From positions 62,001-126,000 of the forward strand of contig NZ_JAEDAE010000006.1 of assembly GCF_016056375.1 (NCBI RefSeq): a stretch of 64,000 nucleotides of DNA. Reading direction: 5' to 3'. Under the pieces are notes generated by a model, which was given only the letters and a program-made list of their open reading frames with translations, was not told where the DNA came from and ran no database searches. Below are positions 57,457 to 64,000 of this stretch, piece after piece. The position numbers and the translations under genes are program-made. Positions within the stretch are counted from its first letter, which is position 1; every line of letters begins with the position of its first letter. The DNA comes from Hymenobacter negativus (GTDB lineage Bacteria; Bacteroidota; Bacteroidia; Cytophagales; Hymenobacteraceae).

Positions 57457-59862
57457 TTAATTGCGCAACGGCTTACCGGTAGTCAGAATGCTCTGAATCC
57501 GCTCCAGCGTCTTGCGCTCGCCGCAGAGCGACAGGAACGCCTCGCGCTCCAAATCCAGTAAGTATTGCTCGCTCACTTCGGTGGGCGAGGACAAGTCGCC
57601 GCCGCACATCACGTAGGCCAGTTTATCGGCAATAAGCTGGTCGTGGGTCGAGATGTAGTTGCCCTGCTGCATGGCGTACACGCCGGTTTTGAACATGGCG
57701 AGAGCGCCCTTGCCGTGCACCTTAATGTTGGTTTTCTGCACGGGCTGGGTGTAGCCGGCATCGGCCAGGTCAATGGCAGCCGATTTCGCGGCGGCGATAA
57801 CGCGGTTGCTATTCAGCACCACTTCGTCGCCCCGGCGCAGGAAGCCCAGGTCGAATGCCTCCGCGGCGGAAGTCGAGACTTTGGCCGTGCTGATGGTCAT
57901 GTAGGTGTTACGCAGCAGATTGAATTCGGGCTCGCCTTCCTCGTACTTGGCGGCCGTGCGCAGGGTCATTTCCTTGGTGCCGCCGCCGCCGGGAATCAGG
58001 CCCACGCCGAACTCCACGAGGCCGATGTAAGACTCAGCCGCTGCTACCACGCGGTCGCAGTGCAGGTTCAGCTCGCAGCCGCCGCCCAGCGTGAGGCCGT
58101 GCGGAGTGCCCACCACCGGGATGCTACTGTAGCGCATCCGCATCATAGCCTGCTGGAACTGCTGAATCATCATGTTCAGCTCGTCAAAATCCTGGTCGAG
58201 CGCCTGCATGTACACGAGGCCCAGGTTGGCACCGGCCGAGAAGTTCGGCGCGTCGTTGCCCACCACGAGGCCGCGATAGCCGGCTTCGGCCATCTCCACA
58301 CCTTTCAGCAAGCCCTGAATAACGTCGGTGCCCAGCGAGTTCATCTTGGAGTGGAACTCCACGTTCAGGATGCCATCGCCGAGGTCGATAACTGAGGCCC
58401 CCGCGTTTTTCCACAGCACCTTGCCGCTGGCCCGCAGGTTGTCGAGAATGATGAAATTCTCCACGCCCGGAATGGCCTGGTAGGTCTTGGAAGCCTGGTC
58501 GTAAAACTTGCGCACACCGTCTTCTACCTTATAGAAGGTTGAATTACCGGCGGCCAGCATTTCTTCTATCCACGGGGCCACGGTGCGGCCGGCCGCTTTG
58601 GCTAGGTCTACGCCCGCCTGCACGCCCAGTGCGTCCCAGGTTTCAAACGGCCCCAGCTCCCAGCCGAAGCCGGCGCGCAGGGCGTCGTCAATCTTATACA
58701 ATTGGTCGGAGATTTCCGGCACGCGGTTGCTCACGTAGGCGAACAGCCCGCCGAAGCTCAAGCGGTAAAATTCGCCCGCCTTGTCCTTGCCTGCCACCAG
58801 CACTTTGAACCGGTCGGCCAGCTTCTCGATGGTTTTGGTCATTTCCAGCGTGGCGAACTTCACCTTCTGGCTCGGCTTGTATTCCAGGGTGTTCAGGTCT
58901 AGCGCGTGGATTTCCGACTTGCCGCCCTCCCCTTTCACTTTCTTGTAGAAACCCTGGCCGGTTTTGTCGCCCAGCCACTTGCTCTCGCCCATCTTTTTCA
59001 CGAAATCGGGCAGCACAAACACGTCCTTGGCCTCATCATCCGGCAGGCCCTGGGCCAGGCCGTTGGCCACGTTGATGGTCGTGTCCAGCCCTACCACGTC
59101 CGAAGTGCGCAGGGTGGCCGACTTCGCGTGGCCGATTACCGGGCCAGTCAGCTTGTCGGTTTCTTCCACGGTCAGGCCCAGCTTCTGCATGGTTTGCATG
59201 GCGTCGAGCAAGGCCCACACGCCCACGCGGTTGGCGATGAAGCCGGGCGTGTCCTTAGCCAGTACCACAGTTTTGCCCAGGTACAGGTCGCCGTAGTGTT
59301 GTAGGAAATCCAGCACCTCCGGCTTGGTGTCGGCCGTCGGAATGATTTCCAGCAGCTTCAGGTAGCGAGGCGGATTGAAGAAGTGCGTGCCCGCGAAGTG
59401 CTGCTTGAAATCCTCCGAGCGCCCCTCGGCCAGCAGGTGAATCGGGATGCCGCTGGTGTTACTGGTGATGAGCGTGCCCTTCTTGCGGAACTGCTCCACC
59501 CGCTCGTACAGGCTCTTTTTGATGTCCAGCCGCTCAATTACCACCTCAATTGTCCAATCGCAGGTGGCAATGTCCTTCAGGTTGTCGTCGAAGTTACCGG
59601 TCTTGATTTTGGCCGCGTCGGCCTTGCGGTAGAGCGGCGAGGGATTGGCAACGATTGCGGCCTGCAATGCGGCATTCACAATGCGGTTGCGCACGACCGG
59701 AGCCTCCAGTTTCAGACCCTTCTTTTCTTCGTCGGGCAGCAACTCTTTGGGGGCGATGTCGAGCAGCAGCACCTGCACGCCAATGTTGGCGAAGTGGCAG
59801 GCAATGCGCGAGCCCATGACGCCGGAGCCGAGCACGGCCACTTTCTTGATGGTTCGATTCAT
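57457..59862 (-). CDS. fadN: 3-hydroxyacyl-CoA dehydrogenase/enoyl-CoA hydratase (FadN-like)
   Basis: Bifunctional beta-oxidation enzyme of 801 aa. The order is the reverse of E. coli FadB: the NAD-binding dehydrogenase comes first (KKVAVLGSGVMGSRIACHFA, residues ~5-195; TSNTSGIPIHLLAEGRSEDF; HFAGTHFFNPPRYLKLLEII with the catalytic His), then its C-terminal helical domains, and the crotonase (hydratase) fold at ~480-700 (NDAPNFSAGANLGLVYMQAL, GTPHGLTLGGGCELNLHCDR and GVGLIPGGGGTKEMTLR). This is the layout of Bacillus FadN, whose operon is fadN-fadA-fadE; here fadE is detached. It is downstream of the MarR gene by 84 bp. Confidence 0.9.
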   Translation of the reverse strand: MNRTIKKVAVLGSGVMGSRIACHFANIGVQVLLLDIAPKELLPDEEKKGLKLEAPVVRNRIVNAALQAAIVANPSPLYRKADAAKIKTGNFDDNLKDIATCDWTIEVVIERLDIKKSLYERVEQFRKKGTLITSNTSGIPIHLLAEGRSEDFKQHFAGTHFFNPPRYLKLLEIIPTADTKPEVLDFLQHYGDLYLGKTVVLAKDTPGFIANRVGVWALLDAMQTMQKLGLTVEETDKLTGPVIGHAKSATLRTSDVVGLDTTINVANGLAQGLPDDEAKDVFVLPDFVKKMGESKWLGDKTGQGFYKKVKGEGGKSEIHALDLNTLEYKPSQKVKFATLEMTKTIEKLADRFKVLVAGKDKAGEFYRLSFGGLFAYVSNRVPEISDQLYKIDDALRAGFGWELGPFETWDALGVQAGVDLAKAAGRTVAPWIEEMLAAGNSTFYKVEDGVRKFYDQASKTYQAIPGVENFIILDNLRASGKVLWKNAGASVIDLGDGILNVEFHSKMNSLGTDVIQGLLKGVEMAEAGYRGLVVGNDAPNFSAGANLGLVYMQALDQDFDELNMMIQQFQQAMMRMRYSSIPVVGTPHGLTLGGGCELNLHCDRVVAAAESYIGLVEFGVGLIPGGGGTKEMTLRTAAKYEEGEPEFNLLRNTYMTISTAKVSTSAAEAFDLGFLRRGDEVVLNSNRVIAAAKSAAIDLADAGYTQPVQKTNIKVHGKGALAMFKTGVYAMQQGNYISTHDQLIADKLAYVMCGGDLSSPTEVSEQYLLDLEREAFLSLCGERKTLERIQSILTTGKPLRN

Positions 59863-59946
59863 CCTCTTTGGGGGTGATGAGGTGGGGGTGGTAATGTAAG
59901 CGGTAAGCCCGTGCGCTAACGGCAGCGCCGCCAGGCTGTTGAGATT

Positions 59947-60426
59947 TTAAGACGCCGAAGACTCGGTGCGCGATGGCTTCAGCACAAACTCCTCAAAGAG
60001 GGTTTTGCTTTCAATCATGCTCGTAATCTGAGCCGAGACTTTGAAGAAGACATCGAGCTGGCTCTGCGGGATTTTTTCGCGGATTTTCAGGTTGAAGTGG
60101 CGCACTGTTTGGCGCGAAACTTCTTTTTTCTCCAGGCCCAGTTCGGTCAGGAAAATGCGAACCGAGCGTTTATCCACCGAGTCGGCCTGCTTATAAATCA
60201 GCCCTTTTTCCTCCATGCTGCGCAGGATGCGGGTGAGGCTGCGGGTTTCGAGACCCAGCAGCGGGGCAATTTTGGTGGCCGGCGTGCCGCGCTCCTGGTC
60301 GATATTGAGCAGCACGAAGCCGATGCTGGTCGTGATATCGTTTTGCGCGGCCTGGGTATTATACATCCGCGAAATCGCGTGCCAAGCCACTTTTATGTTG
60401 TAATCGACGGTTTCTTCGGGTTTCAT
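59947..60426 (-). CDS. MarR-family transcriptional regulator
   Basis: Regulator of 159 aa with the winged helix-turn-helix of MarR proteins: IGFVLLNIDQERGTPATKIA, PLLGLETRSLTRILRSMEEK (recognition helix) and GLIYKQADSVDKRSVRIFLT (wing). N- and C-terminal helices form the dimer interface. Encoded as the first gene of the fadN-fadA group. The TAGGC/GCCTA palindrome 38-54 bp upstream of its start and the two sites at fadE suggest it represses beta-oxidation genes and itself, probably released by an acyl-CoA; that role is inferred. Confidence 0.92.
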   Translation of the reverse strand: MKPEETVDYNIKVAWHAISRMYNTQAAQNDITTSIGFVLLNIDQERGTPATKIAPLLGLETRSLTRILRSMEEKGLIYKQADSVDKRSVRIFLTELGLEKKEVSRQTVRHFNLKIREKIPQSQLDVFFKVSAQITSMIESKTLFEEFVLKPSRTESSAS

Positions 60427-60464
60427 GGGCGGGCTGATAGTGCGGTAAACTTACGAAGAATTTG

Positions 60465-60480
60465 TTAGGCTTGCATACTA
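60465..60480. promoter_or_regulatory. MarR-type operator, copy 3 (MarR-fadN-fadA operon)
   Basis: TTAGGCTTGCATACTA, the same as the fadE sites except for one C-to-A change in the second arm. It lies 39 bp upstream of the MarR start codon. Confidence 0.65.
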
Positions 60481-60485
60481 TATTC

Positions 60486-60517
60486 CAAAAAAAGAGGCAC
60501 TCGTGGAGAGTGCCTCT
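60486..60517 (-). terminator. Terminator after the collagen-like lipoprotein gene
   Basis: AGAGGCACTC pairs with GAGTGCCTCT (loop TCCAC on the minus strand), followed by a run of T on the minus strand. Confidence 0.8.
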
Positions 60518-60542
60518 GTCAGACGTCCTGTCGTCGCGCCGG

Positions 60543-61355
60543 TTACGGCACGATAAACGCAACCTGATTGGTTGAAGCGGCCGTCAGGCCATTATAAATT
60601 ATGCGTCCGGTGAGGGGGTCGACGTAAGACGTCAGGACGGACGGCGCGCCATACGCTACAACGTAGACTGCTGTCCCGCTCGCAAAGCCGGCGCTGTTGA
60701 AGGTAGCTTTTGAAAAGCTAAAGCTTAATGGGCTGGTAGTCGTCGAAACGGTAGTCAGCAACGTGCCGTTGGCGGCCGTGGTACCGGGGCTACTGCTGGC
60801 GTATATCGCCAAACGAACAAAAGCGCCTTGCGCACCGGGGTTAGAGAACGGGACGTTCAGGGTTACCGAAGTGGTGGTTGGGTTGCTGACCGTGAGGGTG
60901 CCAAGCGTGGTAGTAGAAGGGGCCGAAATACTGCTGGTACCGAGAAAAGTTGGCTGGTCGCCGCCCACGTGGCCTACCCCGAGGCGACGCACGGTACCCA
61001 GGCCCGTGCGGCTGTAGCTTATATTGTAGGTGCCATTGCGCAGGTTAGTAAACTCGTAGCGCCCATCAGCATTGGTGGTGGCAGTGGCGGCCGGCGTCAC
61101 GCCTTCCAGCGTAACTGTGACCCCGCTTTTGGGAAGTGCAACGCCGTATTCGTCGACGGGAGCGACAAAGCCGTAGAGCGAGCCCGTTAAATTTTGACCG
61201 GACGTGCCGTTGGTACCAGCCGCGCCGGTGGCGCCAGTAGCACCGGTAGCGCCCGTTGCCCCGGCAGGTCCCGGGTCGCCGTCTTTGCCTTTGCAGCCAT
61301 TTAGCAGAAGCGCTGCGCTCAGGGCGAGGCAAGCAAATTTGGAGAAGTTACTCAT
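60543..61355 (-). CDS. Lipoprotein with collagen-like Gly-X-Y repeat and carboxypeptidase-regulatory-like domain
   Basis: A 270-aa lipoprotein starting at ATG 61355 (MSNFSKFACLALSAALLLNG), lipobox LLLNGC (Cys 21). Directly after the Cys comes a short collagen-like stretch, GKDGDPGPAGATGATGATGA, i.e. about ten Gly-X-Y triplets. Residues ~50-125 form a carboxypeptidase-regulatory-like beta-sandwich (GSLYGFVAPVDEYGVALPKS, VTVTLEGVTPAATATTNADG, RYEFTNLRNGTYNISYSRTG). The rest is beta-rich. It is a probable outer-membrane-anchored surface protein of unknown function, unrelated to its fad neighbours. A terminator follows. Confidence 0.75.
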   Translation of the reverse strand: MSNFSKFACLALSAALLLNGCKGKDGDPGPAGATGATGATGATGAAGTNGTSGQNLTGSLYGFVAPVDEYGVALPKSGVTVTLEGVTPAATATTNADGRYEFTNLRNGTYNISYSRTGLGTVRRLGVGHVGGDQPTFLGTSSISAPSTTTLGTLTVSNPTTTSVTLNVPFSNPGAQGAFVRLAIYASSSPGTTAANGTLLTTVSTTTSPLSFSFSKATFNSAGFASGTAVYVVAYGAPSVLTSYVDPLTGRIIYNGLTAASTNQVAFIVP

Positions 61356-61399
61356 GTATGAAAATGAAGTAGATGATGGAAAATAAAACTGTAAAGCTA

Positions 61400-61442
61400 A
61401 AACAAACAGCGTCCGCTTGATGCAAGCAGACGCTGTTTGTTT
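61400..61442 (-). terminator. Terminator of the fadD transcript
   Basis: On the minus strand AAACAAACAGCGTC pairs with GACGCTGTTTGTTT through a longer stem (arms of 20 bp with one mismatch). It lies past the fadD remnant. Confidence 0.8.
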
Positions 61443-61463
61443 CATCGTTTCCTCATTTTCCGC

Positions 61464-61628
61464 CTACGAATACATCCCCTCAATCTCCTCCTTGCGGTTT
61501 TCGGTAATGACTTTGCGCTTCACTTTCATCGTGGGCGTCATTTCGCCGGTTTCCACGGTCCAGAGCTCGGGCGGGAGGGTGTTTTTCTTCACTTGCTCCC
61601 AGTGGGCAAAGCTTTGACTGTGCTTCGT
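61464..61628 (-). pseudogene. C-terminal remnant of a second acyl-CoA synthetase gene
   Basis: This 54-codon tail, ending in a stop at 61464, reads FAHWEQVKKNTLPPELWTVE then TGEMTPTMKVKRKVITENRK, EEIEGMYS. It matches the end of the intact fadD upstream (FAQWEQVKRHELLPTLWTVE and SGEMTPTMKVKRKVITENNK). Only the last ~54 residues survive; the rest is absent, and the frame upstream of it is unrelated. It lies 39 bp downstream of the intact fadD stop. It looks like the leftover of a tandem paralogue lost by deletion. Confidence 0.85.
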
Positions 61629-61666
61629 TGCCAGTTCTTGGTTGGGCAGGGCACGTTGCCGCTTGC

Positions 61667-63466
61667 CTAGTGGGCCGTCCGCTCGTGCGGCTCCTTCTCG
61701 GCCCGGTCGTAGATGCCGGCAATCAAGTCCTTGTTGTTTTCGGTGATGACCTTGCGCTTCACTTTCATGGTGGGCGTCATCTCGCCGCTTTCCACGGTCC
61801 ACAAAGTGGGCAGCAACTCGTGCCGCTTCACCTGCTCCCACTGCGCAAAGCCCTTGTTATACTTGTCTATTAAGTCTTTGTACAGTTTCACCACTTTCTC
61901 GTTTTTCACCAGTTCCTCGTTCGGAGCGTCGGGCACGCCGTTGCGCTTGCACCAGCCTTTTAGGTCGGGGAAAGACGGAATGACCAAGGCAGAGGCAAAT
62001 TTCTGGTCGGCGCCCACCACCATGGCCTGCTCGATGAGCGGGTCCTCCTTCAGTTTGCCCTCGATGACCTGCGGGGCGATGTATTTGCCGCCCGAGGTCT
62101 TGAACATCTCCTTTTTACGGTCAGTGATTTTCAGGAACTTGCCATTCACCAGCTCGCCAATGTCGCCAGTGTGGAACCAGCCTTCCTGGTCGAACACCTC
62201 GGCCGTGAGGTCGGGCTTGTTGTAATAGCCCTTCATTACCGAAGCCGATTTGGTCAGAATTTCGCCATCGGCCGCGATTTTCACGTCCATGTTGTCGATG
62301 AGCGGGCCCACGGTGCCAATCATGTTATTCTCCGGCTCGTAGCCACCCACGGCAATCACCGGCGAGGTTTCTGTCAGGCCGTAGCCCTCCATCACCCGAA
62401 TGCCGGCCGCCCAGAACACGCGCGCCAGCCGGGGCTGCAAGGCCCCGCCGCCGCTCACAATGCAACGTAGGTTGCCGCCCAGCGCCTCGCGCCATTTATT
62501 GAAGATGAGCTTATTGGCCAGCGCCAGCTGCGTATTATAGAAGAAGCCCTGGTCTTTCTGGGTGTCGTACTTCAGGCCCAAATCCAGAGCCCAGAAAAAC
62601 AGGCTTTTCTTGATGCCTTCCAGCTCGTGGCCTTTCTGCACGATTTTATCATATACCTTCTCCAGCAGGCGGGGCACGGTGGTGAAGATTTCGGGCTTCA
62701 CCTCGCGGAGGTTATCGGCGATGACGTCCATGTTTTCGGCGTAGTAGATGCTCACACCGTTTATCATGTACAGATACGTCACCATGCGCTCGAAAATATG
62801 GCAGAGCGGCAGGAAGCTTAGCGCTTTATCGTTCTTCGTGACGGGCACAAAACGCTGCGAGTTGCGGCAGTTGCTCAGGATGTTATCGTGGGTGAGCATC
62901 ACGCCCTTGGGCTTGCCAGTAGTGCCGCTGGTGTAGATGAGCGTGAGCAAATCGTCGGGCTCCACGGCGGCTTTCAGCGGCTCCAGGTCAGCGGCGTTGC
63001 CTTTTTTGCCCAGCTCCAGCAGCTCACTAAAGTGGCGGGCACCCTCTACTTTATCGAAGGTGAAGATGTTGGCAGCGGGAATATCCAGGTCCTGCGTGGC
63101 TTCCTTCACCTTGTCGAACAGCTTTTTATCGGCCACGAACACGGCCCGCACGCCGGCATCGGTGAAGATGTACTTATAGTCCTCCACTGTGATACTGGGA
63201 TACATCGGCACGCTGGTGGCCCCGATTTGGGAGATGCCGAAGTCGGCCATCATCCACTCCGGACGGTTCATGCTAATAATGGCCACCTTATCGCCACGCT
63301 TGAGGCCGAGCGACACGAGCCCGAGCGAGACAAGGTTGACCTGGTCCTGCAGTTGCTGGCTGCTGATGGGCACCCAGTTACCGTCGATTTTGGAGGCCAG
63401 GGCGTCGGACTTGGGCGACTCGGCAATTTGGTGGGCTAGGATATCAAAGGCGCGACGAACGTCCAT
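61667..63466 (-). CDS. fadD: Long-chain acyl-CoA synthetase (AMP-forming)
   Basis: Fatty-acid activating enzyme of 599 aa, the usual length for the bacterial long-chain type. The AMP-binding motif is LIYTSGTTGKPKGVMLTHDN (residues ~193-212). RLLEKVYDKIVQKGHELEGI and MEGYGLTETSPVIAVGG follow, with the hinge WFHTGDIGELVNGKFLKITD and RKKEMFKTSGGKYIAPQVIE, and the terminal catalytic-lysine region GEMTPTMKVKRKVITENNKD. It gives the substrates for the fadE-fadN-fadA genes nearby. No TAGGC/GCCTA operator was found at its start. Confidence 0.94.
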   Translation of the reverse strand: MDVRRAFDILAHQIAESPKSDALASKIDGNWVPISSQQLQDQVNLVSLGLVSLGLKRGDKVAIISMNRPEWMMADFGISQIGATSVPMYPSITVEDYKYIFTDAGVRAVFVADKKLFDKVKEATQDLDIPAANIFTFDKVEGARHFSELLELGKKGNAADLEPLKAAVEPDDLLTLIYTSGTTGKPKGVMLTHDNILSNCRNSQRFVPVTKNDKALSFLPLCHIFERMVTYLYMINGVSIYYAENMDVIADNLREVKPEIFTTVPRLLEKVYDKIVQKGHELEGIKKSLFFWALDLGLKYDTQKDQGFFYNTQLALANKLIFNKWREALGGNLRCIVSGGGALQPRLARVFWAAGIRVMEGYGLTETSPVIAVGGYEPENNMIGTVGPLIDNMDVKIAADGEILTKSASVMKGYYNKPDLTAEVFDQEGWFHTGDIGELVNGKFLKITDRKKEMFKTSGGKYIAPQVIEGKLKEDPLIEQAMVVGADQKFASALVIPSFPDLKGWCKRNGVPDAPNEELVKNEKVVKLYKDLIDKYNKGFAQWEQVKRHELLPTLWTVESGEMTPTMKVKRKVITENNKDLIAGIYDRAEKEPHERTAH

Positions 63467-63665
63467 GGGTGGGGTCGGATAAAGGCGTATTGCGTGAAAT
63501 TCAGCTTAAATAAAGCGCTTTTTTTGGGTCTGCGCGATGGCGCAGTAACCACATCCGTGGCGCTGCTATTACGGCTAAAAACCAAATTGGCCGCGAAAAC
63601 GCTCAAAAAGCCCCAAAACCCGGCTTTTTTCGGCGTAATTTTGGGCTCTAGCATTCCCGCTCCCA
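63467..63665. other. Divergent gap between fadD and the arginase-family gene
   Basis: 199 bp with the two promoters; no clear consensus promoter or operator palindrome was seen. Confidence 0.4.
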
Positions 63666-64000
63666 ATGAATCTGGCCCTGTTTTTTGACCCGCTGCCGGA
63701 AACGCTGACCGAGGCCTCGCCCGCGCCTACCACGCTGGCTGCCTACGCCACCCGCTTCACCGAAACCTTCCCCGACTGGCGCACCGCCGACCTGGCCCTC
63801 ATCGGGCTGGATGAGTGGCGCGGCAGCGCGGCCGGCCCACCCAATGCCCGCCGCCACGGCCCCAACGAAGTGCGCCAGCGCTTCTACCAGCTGCAAAAAG
63901 GCTCGGGCATGCTGCGCCTCGTCGACCTCGGCAACTTGCGCCCCGGCCTTACGCTGGAGGATACTTACCAGCGCCTGCGCGAAATCATCGGGGCGCTGCT
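63666..64000 (+). CDS. Arginase/formimidoylglutamase-family protein, N-terminal part (runs off the window)
   Basis: The first ~111 residues start MNLALFFDPLPETLTEASPA and continue with APTTLAAYATRFTETFPDWR, TADLALIGLDEWRGSAAGPP and HGPNEVRQRFYQLQKGSG, MLRLVDLGNLRPGLTLEDTY. The N-terminus is that of the Bacteroidota ureohydrolase (arginase superfamily) proteins annotated as formimidoylglutamase, which hydrolyse formimidoylglutamate in histidine breakdown. The metal-binding GGxHD motifs lie beyond the window end, so the exact activity stays open. No other histidine-utilisation gene is visible. Confidence 0.7.
   Translation, partial: MNLALFFDPLPETLTEASPAPTTLAAYATRFTETFPDWRTADLALIGLDEWRGSAAGPPNARRHGPNEVRQRFYQLQKGSGMLRLVDLGNLRPGLTLEDTYQRLREIIGAL

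Noticed and set aside
61629..61841. N-terminal part of the frame that ends in the fadD remnant, as a real protein
   Set aside because: It overlaps the intact fadD in another frame, and only its last ~54 codons look like protein; it is a chance extension.

Overview
The window looks like a chromosomal piece of a GC-rich Bacteroidota bacterium of the Hymenobacter type (family Hymenobacteraceae, order Cytophagales). The evidence is seen in the sequence: several secreted proteins end in a type IX secretion (T9SS) sorting domain, the gliding/T9SS lipoproteins GldB and GldD are present, some promoters have the Bacteroidota form TTG-N19/20-TAnnTTTG, and the housekeeping genes have the sequence character of that phylum. 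No rRNA, tRNA, CRISPR array, insertion sequence or prophage was seen.

Region 1 (1-18.7 kb) is a pectin-utilisation locus. It holds a GH43 glycosidase (partial), an SSS-type symporter, a GH105 unsaturated rhamnogalacturonyl hydrolase, a fused CE12 acetylesterase-GH28 polygalacturonase, two T9SS-exported surface proteins, a protein with a TonB-receptor plug but no barrel, a LacI-family regulator and a T9SS-exported pectate lyase. A palindromic motif (arms GCAATCGTT and AACGATTGC around GCCGGG) lies upstream of the CE12-GH28 gene, both surface-protein genes, the pectate lyase gene and, 29 kb further on, the 1,521-aa T9SS protein gene at 47.5 kb. This suggests one regulon, plausibly run by the LacI-type protein.

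Region 2 (18.7-34 kb) is mostly housekeeping: prmA, a DUF6150-like small protein, tpiA, a TspO-like membrane protein, uvrA, two tandem alpha/beta-hydrolases (the second without its nucleophile serine), a helix-hairpin-helix protein, a MobA-like nucleotidyltransferase, an MFS exporter, an ECF sigma factor overlapping a tiny partner gene, and endonuclease III (nth).

Region 3 (34-45.5 kb) carries a glycosyltransferase, gldB, an outer-membrane barrel protein, and a typical Bacteroidota core cluster: rng, a 29-aa basic ribosome-associated peptide, a TPR protein, an HU protein, divergent mutY, ssb, gldD and recG. No gldE lies between ssb and gldD.

Region 4 (45.5-53.6 kb) holds a secreted protein of unknown function and two large T9SS/fibronectin-type proteins. 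One of these repeats, three times, a module also found in the 7.4-kb surface protein.

Region 5 (53.6-63.5 kb) is a fatty-acid beta-oxidation locus: fadE-like, fadA, fadN-like, a MarR regulator and fadD. A palindrome TAGGC-NN-GCCTA lies upstream of both the MarR gene and the acyl-CoA dehydrogenase gene. A C-terminal remnant of a second fadD sits directly downstream of the intact one. The window ends in an arginase/formimidoylglutamase-family gene. Dispersed palindromic repeats (core GTCATGCTGAACGCAGTGAA) occur near 33.1, 56.1 and 57.4 kb; one copy supplies the only visible start codon of a small gene.
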